From positions 1,984,001-2,048,000 of the forward strand of contig NZ_CP081495.1 of assembly GCF_025919725.1 (NCBI RefSeq): a stretch of DNA of 64,000 nucleotides, in the 5' to 3' direction. The translations under genes were made by a program, and so were the position numbers. The notes under the pieces were generated by a model, which saw only the letters and a list, made by a program, of their open reading frames with translations, did not search any database and was not told the DNA's origin. Positions 8,333 through 16,433 of the stretch are shown piece after piece. Source of the DNA: Flavobacterium agricola. Its GTDB lineage: Bacteria; Bacteroidota; Bacteroidia; Flavobacteriales; Flavobacteriaceae. The number at the start of each line of letters is the position of its first letter. Position 1 is the stretch's first letter.

Positions 8333-9041
8333 ACAAATTTGCGAAGCGCAAAAAAACAACAAAAAACTATTAGCCATATTAATAGATCCGGATAAAGTAC
8401 AAGTTTCTGAAATTACTTTTTTAATCCAAAAAATTAAACAATCGCCAGCAACGCACATTTTTGTTGGCGGCAGTATTGTAACTAATTTTATAATTGATGA
8501 ATTGGTATTGGCTTTAAAAGCTGAACTAAACTTACCTATTATTTTATTTCCTGGCGATCCGTCACAAATTAGCGAGCATGCCGATGCAATTTTGTTTTTA
8601 AATTTAATTTCTGGCAGAAATCCTGATTATTTAATTGATATACAAGTTAAATCGGTACCTTTGTTAAAAAATAGTAAATTAGAAATTATTCCTACGGGAT
8701 ATTTATTAATTGATGGCGGTAAAGAAACTGCTGTGCAACGCGTAAGTAAAACCACACCAATATCCAACACTGCAGTTGATCAAATTGTAAATACGGCTAT
8801 TGCCGGAATGTGGATGGGCAATCAGTTAATATATTTAGAAGCTGGTAGCGGTGCACTTCAGGCCATTTCGCCACAGATAATAAAACAAGTAAAACAAGAA
8901 CTCCATATTCCTTTACTTGTTGGTGGTGGTATTAAAACTTACAAGCAAATAGAAACTGCTTACCAAAACGGTGCAGATTTGGTTGTAATTGGAACTGCTT
9001 TTGAAAACAATCCCCATTTTTTTGACAATTCATTATGTTAG
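8310..9041 (+). CDS. Geranylgeranylglyceryl/heptaprenylglyceryl phosphate synthase family
   Basis: A TIM-barrel prenyltransferase that joins a polyprenyl diphosphate to sn-glycerol-1-phosphate. Bacteroidota carry group II homologues of this archaeal ether-lipid enzyme. Motifs seen: 'LLAILIDPDKV', 'HIFVGGSIV', 'PIILFPGDPSQISEHADA', 'LNLISGRNPDYLI', 'YLEAGSGA', 'PLLVGGGIKTYKQIE' and 'GADLVVIGTAFENN', which cover the phosphate-binding loops. I start at the ATG at 8310 (MKSNLLYK); an ATG at 8298 would add four residues. Either start overlaps the previous gene by 23-35 bp, and pnuC overlaps this gene's end by 7 bp. Confidence 0.9.
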   Translation: MKSNLLYKQICEAQKNNKKLLAILIDPDKVQVSEITFLIQKIKQSPATHIFVGGSIVTNFIIDELVLALKAELNLPIILFPGDPSQISEHADAILFLNLISGRNPDYLIDIQVKSVPLLKNSKLEIIPTGYLLIDGGKETAVQRVSKTTPISNTAVDQIVNTAIAGMWMGNQLIYLEAGSGALQAISPQIIKQVKQELHIPLLVGGGIKTYKQIETAYQNGADLVVIGTAFENNPHFFDNSLC

Positions 9042-9661
9042 ATTTTTTAACAGCGCCATACATAAACACGCCTTGGTTTTATATTGTATTAGAACTAATT
9101 GCTTTTTTTTTAGGCGTTTTAAGCGTTTGGTACGCTCGTAAAGAAAATATTTTAGTTTTTCCTACTGGCTTAATTTCTACTATAATTGTCGTGTATTTGC
9201 TTTATCAAACCCATGATATTGGAAACATGTTGGTTAACCTTTACTTTTCTGCCATGAGTATTTTTGGCTGGTACAACTGGAAGTTTGGAAAAACAAACGA
9301 AGAAAATAGTTTAAAAATTTCAAAAACTAATTTAAAACAACGTATATTAGGGCTCGCAATGGGCTTGTTTACCTTTGTATTGGTTTATGTAATTTATACC
9401 ATTTTTGGCATAGAAATAACAACCATAACTTATTTAGATTTGTTTACAACAGCTGTGTTTTTTACTGCTATGTGGTACATGGCTTTAAAGAAACTAGAAA
9501 GCTGGCTATTGTGGACCATTGGTAACATTATTGTAATTCCGTTATTTATTTATCGCGATTTAATATTACTGGCTTTACAATATGTAATATTGACTTATTT
9601 GGCCGTAATGGCTTATTTAGAATGGAAAAAAACATTCAAAAATCAACATTTAAAATCATAA
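9035..9661 (+). CDS. pnuC: Nicotinamide riboside/mononucleotide transporter PnuC
   Basis: An inner-membrane transporter for an NAD precursor (usually nicotinamide riboside), 208 residues with about seven membrane helices. Family motifs are 'WYARKENILVFPTGLIST', 'NLYFSAMSIFGWYNW' and the C-terminal 'ESWLLWTIGNIIVIPLFIYRDL', which holds the substrate-facing Trp and Asn. It overlaps the prenyltransferase gene by 7 bp. No riboswitch precedes it, and no adjacent nicotinamide riboside kinase is present, although pnuC is often paired with one. Confidence 0.93.
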   Translation: MLDFLTAPYINTPWFYIVLELIAFFLGVLSVWYARKENILVFPTGLISTIIVVYLLYQTHDIGNMLVNLYFSAMSIFGWYNWKFGKTNEENSLKISKTNLKQRILGLAMGLFTFVLVYVIYTIFGIEITTITYLDLFTTAVFFTAMWYMALKKLESWLLWTIGNIIVIPLFIYRDLILLALQYVILTYLAVMAYLEWKKTFKNQHLKS

Positions 9662-9714
9662 TTAAATACTAAATTCCGTTATTTTAAGTTATGATTTAAT
9701 CAATAAAGAGATTC

Positions 9715-11268
9715 ATGCAAATATTCAACATTCTTGACTCCCTCTCTAAATCTGATTTAAAGCTTTTAAATCAGTTATATATTGATACAGATAAAATTTC
9801 TAATCAATATAAAAATTGTTTTAAAAGCAATTCCCCAATACAACTAACAAAAGTTGCCACGTTAAACGATGGTATAATTAATTTATCTGATTCCGAACAA
9901 AAAGAATTAGTAAAGTTATATCATGCTAAAGTAAATAATTATACGATAGAAAAGTTTGTTCCTGCCTCTGGAGCAGCTACGCGTATGTTTAAATTTTTAA
10001 CTGATTTTATCACGCAATTTAATCCTAGTAAAGAAACTATAAATGGCTATATAAATAAATATAAAGCCCATGATTTAACTACGTTTTTTACTGGACTAGA
10101 AAAATTTAGTTTTTTCGAACCGATTTATAAACATTGTTTAGAAGTTTTTCCAAACTTCGAAACTTTTTCACAAGACAACAAGCATTATTACTTTGTTAAA
10201 GTTATGCTTGAAAAAGAATATTTTGGGTATAGTAAAAAACCCAAAGCATTAATTCCTTTTCATAAAATAGATAACTTGTTTGTCACTCCAATTGCGAGCC
10301 ATTTAGAAGAAGCCAAAGGCTTAATGGGGAAAAAAGGGAAAATACATTTTACTGTATCTAAAGGTTTTGAAGAAGATTTTTTAAATGAAATAAAAGCATT
10401 ACAATCTGATTGCAGTATTTCTTTTTCTAACCAAATGGCTAAAACAGATAGCGTTGCGTTTGATTTAGATGGTAGCTTTTTTAGACAAGCCAACGAAAAA
10501 TTATTGTTCAGACCGGGCGGCCACGGGGCATTAATAGAAAATTTAAACGCTCTAAAATCAGACATTGTTTTTATAAAAAACATTGACAACGTTTCATTAA
10601 AACATTTAGACAACATTATTTTTTACAAAAAAGTTTTGGGCGGTGTTTTATTTAAAAATCAAGAAACAATTTTTAATATTTTAAGAAATTTCGATAAGGT
10701 TTCTACCCAAGAAAATATTATTGAGATATTAAATTTCATGGAAAAAAAATTAAACATTTTTGTTCCAAACCATATAAAAGTAAATAGCACGTTTGATGTT
10801 GTTAAAAGCTTTATAAAAGACAAGCTAAACCGACCGATTCGCGTTTGTGGCATGGTTAAAAATGAGGGTGAACCTGGTGGTGGACCGTTTTGGACAAAAA
10901 ATGCACAAAACGAAATTTCATTACAAATTGTTGAAAGCGCTCAGGTAAATAAAAATGACATAAAGCAACAATTAATTTTATCACAAGCAACGCATTTTAA
11001 TCCGGTAGATTTAGTTTGTGGTATCAGAAATTATTTAGGTAAAAAATTTGATCTTAAAAATTATGTAGATCACAACTCAGGATTTGTGGTAGAAAAATCT
11101 CACGAAGGAAGGGATTTAAAAGCATACGAATTACCTGGATTATGGAACGGTGCCATGGCAGATTGGATTACTATTTTTGTTGAAGTTCCTATCGAAACAT
11201 TCAATCCTGTTAAAACCGTAAACGATTTATTAAAACCAGCACATGTACATAAAAAACCTTGCGAATAG
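9715..11268 (+). CDS. DUF4301 family protein, nucleotidyltransferase-like motifs
   Basis: A 517-residue DUF4301 protein with no established reaction. What I see resembles a sugar-nucleotide pyrophosphorylase: 'VPASGAATRMFK' (about 82-93) for the Gly-rich GTRM loop, 'KALIPFHK' (177-184) for the PK-L-P motif, 'FRPGGHGALIENL' (265-277) for the uridine/sugar loop, and 'VFIKNIDNV' (285-293) for the metal aspartate strand. An additional C-terminal domain holds 'RVCGMVKNEGEPGGGPFW' and 'HNSGFVVEKSHEGRDLKA'. It starts 53 bp after pnuC. The enzyme-type call is inference; the family call is firmer. Confidence 0.8.
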   Translation: MQIFNILDSLSKSDLKLLNQLYIDTDKISNQYKNCFKSNSPIQLTKVATLNDGIINLSDSEQKELVKLYHAKVNNYTIEKFVPASGAATRMFKFLTDFITQFNPSKETINGYINKYKAHDLTTFFTGLEKFSFFEPIYKHCLEVFPNFETFSQDNKHYYFVKVMLEKEYFGYSKKPKALIPFHKIDNLFVTPIASHLEEAKGLMGKKGKIHFTVSKGFEEDFLNEIKALQSDCSISFSNQMAKTDSVAFDLDGSFFRQANEKLLFRPGGHGALIENLNALKSDIVFIKNIDNVSLKHLDNIIFYKKVLGGVLFKNQETIFNILRNFDKVSTQENIIEILNFMEKKLNIFVPNHIKVNSTFDVVKSFIKDKLNRPIRVCGMVKNEGEPGGGPFWTKNAQNEISLQIVESAQVNKNDIKQQLILSQATHFNPVDLVCGIRNYLGKKFDLKNYVDHNSGFVVEKSHEGRDLKAYELPGLWNGAMADWITIFVEVPIETFNPVKTVNDLLKPAHVHKKPCE

Positions 11269-11285
11269 CAAGGTTTTTATTTTTT
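11251..11285. terminator. Bidirectional terminator spanning two stop codons
   Basis: AAAAACCTTGC, loop GAAT, then the matching arm and a T tract. The DUF4301 stop TAG (11266-11268) begins in the loop, and the convergent lipoprotein stop (11277-11279) lies in the distal T tract. Confidence 0.85.
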
Positions 11286-11681
11286 GTATTTAATGTAATT
11301 ATCCGTCCAAAAATCTGTATCCTTCAACACCAATTCATTTGCCGTTAACTTTACAATTTGGCGTTTATAAACAGAATCTGTTCCTTCATTCATAATAAAC
11401 AAATGCATTAATTCCATTTTATAAGAAAAAGATTCCGAAACTTGTTTTTGGCAAGCATTAAAATGCAAATTGTATTGCCCAACAGAATCATTCGCAAATA
11501 GTAAAAAATCATCTCCACAACTTGTATCCCAAGGCACAACCTGCATTGCATTTATGCGCATCTCAATCGGTTTCCATTCCCCAAGCAACAATTCATAATT
11601 AATATCCCGATTATCATCTTCGTCAGTGCAACCCGAAAAAAGCATTAACAAGGTAAAGCTCAATAAGCTTATTTTTTTCAT
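11277..11681 (-). CDS. Lipocalin-like lipoprotein
   Basis: A 134-residue predicted lipoprotein with signal ending MLFSGC (Cys18). After an acidic linker (DEDDNRD) it has 'YELLLGEWKPIEM', the lipocalin-like 'LxGxW' opening used by many Bacteroidota lipoproteins, followed by short beta-strand-like segments to 'DFWTDNYIKYKK'. The Asp/Glu run right after the lipid cysteine resembles the surface-export signal described for Bacteroidota lipoproteins, so it may face outside; that is inference. Function unknown. It is monocistronic and convergent with the DUF4301 gene. Confidence 0.65.
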   Translation of the reverse strand: MKKISLLSFTLLMLFSGCTDEDDNRDINYELLLGEWKPIEMRINAMQVVPWDTSCGDDFLLFANDSVGQYNLHFNACQKQVSESFSYKMELMHLFIMNEGTDSVYKRQIVKLTANELVLKDTDFWTDNYIKYKK

Positions 11682-11824
11682 ATTAAAAACGTTTATACTT
11701 GTAACGTATTAAAAATAATCAAATTACATCTTACAAAAATATTTTTTCTATCTTTAAGCAACAAGTTCATGGTACTCATGCTAAAAACCATCATAACAAC
11801 GTTATAAATGTAAAACTATATATT

Positions 11825-12748
11825 ATGAAAGTTTCTGTTATTGGAGTAGGCAACGTAGGTGCTACCGCTGCCCAAATTTTAGCGTACAAACAAATCGCTA
11901 ACGAAGTGGTTTTATTAGATATTATTGAAGGCGTAGCCGAAGGAAAAGCTACCGATATTACCCAATGTGCCCCAAGCTATGGTTTTGATACCTTAGTAAC
12001 CGGCGTAACAAATAATTTTGAGGCAACTAAGAATAGTGATGTTGTAGTTATTACGTCTGGATCGCCAAGAAAGCCAGGTATGACGCGAGAAGAACTTTTA
12101 ACTATAAATGTAGATATTGTTTTAAATGTAACCAATAACGTACTCAAACATTCTCCGAATGCCATTTTAATTGTGGTAACCAATCCGTTAGATTCTATTA
12201 CTTATGCTGTTTTAAAACATACTAAACTACCTAAAAACAGAGTAATTGGTATGGGAAGCAGTTTAGATTCCGCTCGATTTAAATTTTATTTAAGTCAAAA
12301 AACAAAACTTCCCATTAATGATATTGACGCCATGGTTATTGGTGGACATGGAGATACAACAATGATTCCGTTAGCAAGCTATGCTAATTACAAAGGGATT
12401 CCGATTACAAATTATTTAAACGAAAAAGAAACTGAAGAAGTTGTAAGCCAAACTATGGTTGGCGGCGCAACCTTAACTAAAATGTTAGGAACCTCAGCTT
12501 GGTACGCACCTGGTTCTTCTATCGCATATATTGTTGAAGCTATTTTAAACAACCGTAAAAAACTTATTCCGTGTGCAACTTTGTTAGAAGGCGAATATGG
12601 CATTCAGGATGTAGTTATGGGCGTGCCATGTGTAATTGGTAAAAATGGTATAGAAAAAGTGGTTGAATTAAAATTAACAGCTGCAGATAAAGAAAAATTT
12701 GAAAAAAGCGCACAAGCTATTAAAAAAGTAAATGCAGAAATAAAATAA
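11825..12748 (+). CDS. mdh: Malate dehydrogenase
   Basis: Oxidises malate to oxaloacetate with NAD+ in the TCA cycle. It is a 307-residue LDH-like (type 3) enzyme. The Rossmann loop is 'GVGNVGATAA' (7-16). 'SGSPRKPGMTREELL' carries the arginines that select malate over lactate, and the catalytic histidine is in 'IGGHGDTTMIPL'. It belongs to the same pathway as sdhCAB further along. It is followed by a shared terminator facing lepA. The 143-bp upstream gap has a near-match -7 (TATCTTTA) about 65 bp before the ATG. Confidence 0.97.
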   Translation: MKVSVIGVGNVGATAAQILAYKQIANEVVLLDIIEGVAEGKATDITQCAPSYGFDTLVTGVTNNFEATKNSDVVVITSGSPRKPGMTREELLTINVDIVLNVTNNVLKHSPNAILIVVTNPLDSITYAVLKHTKLPKNRVIGMGSSLDSARFKFYLSQKTKLPINDIDAMVIGGHGDTTMIPLASYANYKGIPITNYLNEKETEEVVSQTMVGGATLTKMLGTSAWYAPGSSIAYIVEAILNNRKKLIPCATLLEGEYGIQDVVMGVPCVIGKNGIEKVVELKLTAADKEKFEKSAQAIKKVNAEIK

Positions 12749-12749
12749 C

Positions 12750-12783
12750 AAAAAAGGCTCAAAATAAATTTTGAGCCTTTTTT
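12750..12783. terminator. Bidirectional terminator between mdh and lepA
   Basis: AAAAAAGGCTCAAAA, short loop, TTTTGAGCCTTTTTT. It lies between the convergent stop codons at 12748 and 12788, with A and T tracts on both sides. Confidence 0.9.
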
Positions 12784-12787
12784 GTTA

Positions 12788-14584
12788 TTAATCGTTAAGC
12801 TTAAGTACAGCCATAAACGCCGATTGCGGAATTTCAACGTTTCCAACCTGACGCATACGTTTTTTACCAGCTTTTTGTTTTTCTAATAATTTACGTTTAC
12901 GCGAAATATCTCCACCGTAACATTTTGCGGTTACGTCTTTACGTAAAGCTTTAATGGTTTCACGAGCAATTACCTTAGCACCAATAGCAGCTTGAATTGG
13001 AATATCGAATTGCTGACGCGGAATTAACTCACGTAATTTTTCACACATTTTTTTACCAATATGATACGCATTATCCTCGTGAATTAATGCTGAAAGTGCA
13101 TCTACGTTTTGTGCATTTAATAAAACATCTAAACGAACTAACTTAGATTGACGCATGCCAATTGGGTGATAATCAAACGAAGCGTAACCTTTAGAAACTG
13201 TTTTTAATCTATCGTAAAAATCAAATACAATTTCAGCCAAAGGCATATCAAAATTCAATTCAACACGTTCTGGCGTTAAATACGTTTGGTTTGTTATTTG
13301 ACCACGTTTTTCAATACATAAGCTCATTACGTTACCTACATAATCAGCTTTTGTAATAATGGTAGCTTTAATAAAAGGTTCTTCAACTCGGTCTAGTTTA
13401 GACGGCTCTGGTAAATCAGATGGGTTATTTACAATAAACGGAGTTTCAGGATCTTTTTTGGTATACGCCATGTACGAAACGTTGGGAACCGTAGTAATAA
13501 CCGTCATGTTAAATTCACGTTCTAAACGTTCCTGAATAATTTCCATGTGTAACATACCTAAAAATCCACAACGGAAACCAAATCCTAAAGCTGCCGAACT
13601 TTCTGCCGCAAAAACTAACGACGCATCATTTAGCTGCAATTTTTCCATCGATGCACGTAAATCTTCGTAATCTTCCGTATCAACCGGATAAATACCAGCA
13701 AATACCATTGGTTTTACATCCTCGAAACCAGAAATCATATTTTTGGTTTGATTAACTGCATCGGTAATGGTATCTCCAACTTTTACTTCGCGCGCTTCTT
13801 TAATACCTGAAATTAAATAACCAACATCACCGGCCGATATAACTTGTTTCGGAACTTGGTTTAACTTTAAGGTTCCAATTTCATCCGCATAATATTCATT
13901 GCCCGTAGCCATGAATTTAATTTTTTGGTTCTTTTTAATTTGCCCGTTAATTACACGGAAAATTACTTCGATACCACGGAATGGGTTGTAAACCGAATCA
14001 AAAATTAAAGCTTGTAACGGTTCGTCCGGATTTCCGCTTGGCGCAGGAATACGGTCAATAACTGCTTCTAAAATTTTATCAACACCAAATCCGGTTTTTC
14101 CAGAAGCATGAATAATATCTTCTAACTTACAACCAAGTAATTCTACAATATCATCACTTACTTCTTCTGGATTAGCAGAAGGTAAATCAACTTTATTTAA
14201 AATAGGAATAATTTCTAAATCATTTTCTAACGCCAAATACAAGTTAGAAATGGTTTGTGCCTGAATGCTTTGTGCAGCATCAACAATAAGTAAAGCACCT
14301 TCACAAGCAGCAATTGAACGTGAAACTTCGTACGAAAAGTCAACGTGCCCTGGGGTATCAATTAAGTTTAAAATAAATTTTTCTCCTTTGTGAACATATT
14401 CCATTTGAATGGCATGCGATTTAATTGTGATTCCACGCTCACGTTCTAAATCCATACTATCCAATAATTGCGCTTGAGCTTCACGAGCAGTAACAGTTTG
14501 GGTAGCGTCTAACAAACGGTCTGCCAAAGTACTTTTACCGTGGTCAATATGGGCGATAATACAAAAGTTTCTGATATTTTTCAT
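12788..14584 (-). CDS. lepA: Elongation factor 4 (LepA)
   Basis: A ribosome-associated GTPase that back-translocates or remodels stalled ribosomes and aids 30S biogenesis. Length 598 is standard. G motifs: 'AHIDHGKSTLADRLL' (P-loop), 'RERGITIKSHA', 'DTPGHVDF' and 'NKVDLPSA'. The LepA-specific C-terminal domain ends 'KRKLLEKQKAGKKRMRQVG', which binds the tRNA/ribosome. It is a single gene. The transcript start region is unusual: a GC-rich structured block lies 24 bp upstream of the ATG. Confidence 0.98.
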   Translation of the reverse strand: MKNIRNFCIIAHIDHGKSTLADRLLDATQTVTAREAQAQLLDSMDLERERGITIKSHAIQMEYVHKGEKFILNLIDTPGHVDFSYEVSRSIAACEGALLIVDAAQSIQAQTISNLYLALENDLEIIPILNKVDLPSANPEEVSDDIVELLGCKLEDIIHASGKTGFGVDKILEAVIDRIPAPSGNPDEPLQALIFDSVYNPFRGIEVIFRVINGQIKKNQKIKFMATGNEYYADEIGTLKLNQVPKQVISAGDVGYLISGIKEAREVKVGDTITDAVNQTKNMISGFEDVKPMVFAGIYPVDTEDYEDLRASMEKLQLNDASLVFAAESSAALGFGFRCGFLGMLHMEIIQERLEREFNMTVITTVPNVSYMAYTKKDPETPFIVNNPSDLPEPSKLDRVEEPFIKATIITKADYVGNVMSLCIEKRGQITNQTYLTPERVELNFDMPLAEIVFDFYDRLKTVSKGYASFDYHPIGMRQSKLVRLDVLLNAQNVDALSALIHEDNAYHIGKKMCEKLRELIPRQQFDIPIQAAIGAKVIARETIKALRKDVTAKCYGGDISRKRKLLEKQKAGKKRMRQVGNVEIPQSAFMAVLKLND

Positions 14585-14607
14585 CGTCGTATATTGTCAA
14601 AAAAATT

Positions 14608-14690
14608 AGGGCGTGCCCCTACGGGTCGGGCTATCCGCTCATAGTCCTTGTGCTTCGCACTTGCGGGCTATACGCTCCTATCCCTCACGC
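14608..14690. repeat. GC-rich structured repeat-like element upstream of lepA
   Basis: By my count 52 of 82 bases are G or C (63%), in surroundings of roughly one third GC. It contains nested inverted arms: GTGC-TTC-GCAC inside TAGTCC...GGGCTA, and, reading toward lepA, TAGGG-GCACG-CCCTA followed by ATTTTTTT, a small terminator-like end. It encodes no protein I can defend. I recall very similar blocks scattered in other Flavobacteriaceae genomes, but could not check this. Confidence 0.6.
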
Positions 14691-15081
14691 ATATATTAAT
14701 TTACAAATATACTTTAAAGTTTATATATTTTAATTTTTTGGTTTAAGTATTTTATCTTAAAAAAAAAGAAGTGTTAAAGTTATAATTTTAACATTATATA
14801 TAACAATATAAATATGTGCTTATCGTTTTTATTGATGTAAACAAATTTGGAGAATTTATTCTTTTACAAAAAAGAAAAAAAACAGATTTGTTGGTGTTAA
14901 ATAATTAGCCACATTTATAAAAATGTAGTATTTTTCAACACAACAATAGCATGTTTTATTTCAGAAACAACGGATATGTTAATGACAAGATTAAAACACT
15001 TAAAGCTTGTACTATTTATAAGTAAAAAAGTACAAATTAAAAATCGTTCCTTATTTCCCTTTTAAATAGCGTAATTTTCGC
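14691..15081. other. AT-rich intergenic stretch, no gene seen
   Basis: About 390 bases between the GC-rich block and the OsmC terminator. I find no credible reading frame, tRNA or strong hairpin in it. It is very AT-rich, with runs of A and T, and it holds no perfect promoter match that I could assign. It may be decayed sequence or a promoter region for lepA. Confidence 0.5.
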
Positions 15082-15118
15082 AAAAAAAAACGAGAGCATT
15101 TCCCCTCTCGTTTTTTTA
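15082..15118 (-). terminator. Intrinsic terminator after the OsmC gene
   Basis: AAAACGAGAG, loop, CTCTCGTTTTTTT. The stop codon of the OsmC gene (15116-15118) is within the adjoining T tract. Confidence 0.85.
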
Positions 15119-15502
15119 TTTTACAACCGCAATAGGTTGGTTCAAAATTTTATTTACCGGACATTTATCGGCAATTGTATATAAGCGCGTTTTCATTTCT
15201 TCAGTTAACTCCGGGCCAACAAACTCTATTTTTTTTATAAACTTGGCTGTGCCTGGCGTAGTTTCTTCATCTAAAGTAATATCAACTAAAACATCTTGCA
15301 AAGGCCATTCTTTACGATTGGCATACATTCTAACAGTAATTGCGGTGCACGATGCCAAGGCACCAACTAATAATTCTTTCGGATTTGGTCCTAAATTAGT
15401 TCCGCCTTTTTCTGCAGGTTCATCTGCAATAAAGCTTATATTTTCGGTAATTAAATCTGTTTTATATGTATTATTTTTAATACTTGCTTTAACTTGTGCC
15501 AT
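15116..15502 (-). CDS. OsmC/Ohr family protein
   Basis: A 128-residue thiol peroxidase-fold protein. The two redox cysteines are in 'GALASCTAITVRMYANRKEW' (about residue 52) and 'IADKCPVNKIL' (about 113), the spacing used by OsmC/Ohr to reduce organic hydroperoxides. The 'KELLVGALASC' helix and '...EFVGPELTEEMKTRLYTIADKCPV' end are typical of the YhfA-like OsmC branch. It is second in a pair: the pirin gene ends two bases before this start. A shared oxidative-stress role is plausible. Confidence 0.88.
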   Translation of the reverse strand: MAQVKASIKNNTYKTDLITENISFIADEPAEKGGTNLGPNPKELLVGALASCTAITVRMYANRKEWPLQDVLVDITLDEETTPGTAKFIKKIEFVGPELTEEMKTRLYTIADKCPVNKILNQPIAVVK

Positions 15503-15504
15503 AC

Positions 15505-16404
15505 TTATTTGGTTTTAAATTTAGGTTCAGGAATAGGAATCCATTCGGTTTCATTAGGAACCTTCGGAAAATTTTCGTTTTGTGCCATCCAATCTTGTTT
15601 GGCTTTTTCAATTCGCTCTTTAGATGTTGAAACAAAGTTCCAGAATATAAAACGTTCTTCCGGAAACGCATCTCCTCCAAAAACATAAACCGTGGTTTGA
15701 GGAGCTAAATTAAACTGACACAAATGCGCATCTAAAGTGATTAAAATTTGTTTCGGACCAAAAGTTTGATTTTCTATTTGTACCTCACCTTCTAAAATAT
15801 ACAATCCGCTTTCTCCGAATAGCTGATTTTTAAAATCAATTGTTTTAGTTTCGTTGGTTGTATTTTTTACTTCAATCATATACAGCGGCGAATAAGTTGG
15901 CACGGGTGATGCATAACCTAAAACTTCACCAGCTATAAGTTTATAATGCACGGCATCTTCTGTCCAAATTGGTAAAGCTTGCGCATCAATATGTTTAAAC
16001 TTCGGTTCGGTTTCTTCTAAATCTTTAGGTAAAGCAATCCAAATTTGTAATCCGTGTAAAAACTTATCAGTTGTACGTAAATATTCGGGCGTACGTTCAG
16101 AATGTACCACGCCTTTACCTGCAGTCATTAAATTTACTGCACCGGGCTGAATTTCTATTTCATTGCCAATGCTATCGCGATGCATAATAGCACCGTCAAA
16201 CAAATAGGTTAAGGTACTTAATCCGATGTGCGGATGCGGTGCTACATCTAGGTTTTGGTAATCTTTTAAAAACGCTGGCCCCATATGGTCAATAAACACA
16301 AACGGACCAATGTTGCGTTTTTGTCTAAAAGGCAACAAACGGCCAACTAAAAAATTACCGATATCGGCAGCAGTTTCTTCTTTAATAAAATCAATATTTG
16401 ACAT
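15505..16404 (-). CDS. Pirin family protein
   Basis: A bicupin protein of 299 residues. The N-terminal cupin has the metal ligands: 'APHPHIGLSTLTYLFDG' (two histidines), 'IMHRDSIGNE' and 'AGKGVVHSERTPE'. Bacterial pirins can act as quercetin 2,3-dioxygenases or as redox-sensing regulators; the substrate here cannot be read from sequence. The C-terminal half ends '...PIPEPKFKTK'. It precedes the OsmC gene with a 2-bp gap, and the MBL hydrolase lies 29 bp upstream on the same strand. Confidence 0.92.
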   Translation of the reverse strand: MSNIDFIKEETAADIGNFLVGRLLPFRQKRNIGPFVFIDHMGPAFLKDYQNLDVAPHPHIGLSTLTYLFDGAIMHRDSIGNEIEIQPGAVNLMTAGKGVVHSERTPEYLRTTDKFLHGLQIWIALPKDLEETEPKFKHIDAQALPIWTEDAVHYKLIAGEVLGYASPVPTYSPLYMIEVKNTTNETKTIDFKNQLFGESGLYILEGEVQIENQTFGPKQILITLDAHLCQFNLAPQTTVYVFGGDAFPEERFIFWNFVSTSKERIEKAKQDWMAQNENFPKVPNETEWIPIPEPKFKTK

Positions 16405-16433
16405 AAATTAATTGGCTTTACATTTATACTAAT

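Noticed and set aside
14585..15115. A possible hidden gene or mobile element between lepA and the OsmC gene
   Set aside because: No frame with recognisable protein, no transposase and no terminal repeats; only the GC-rich block and the terminator stand out.
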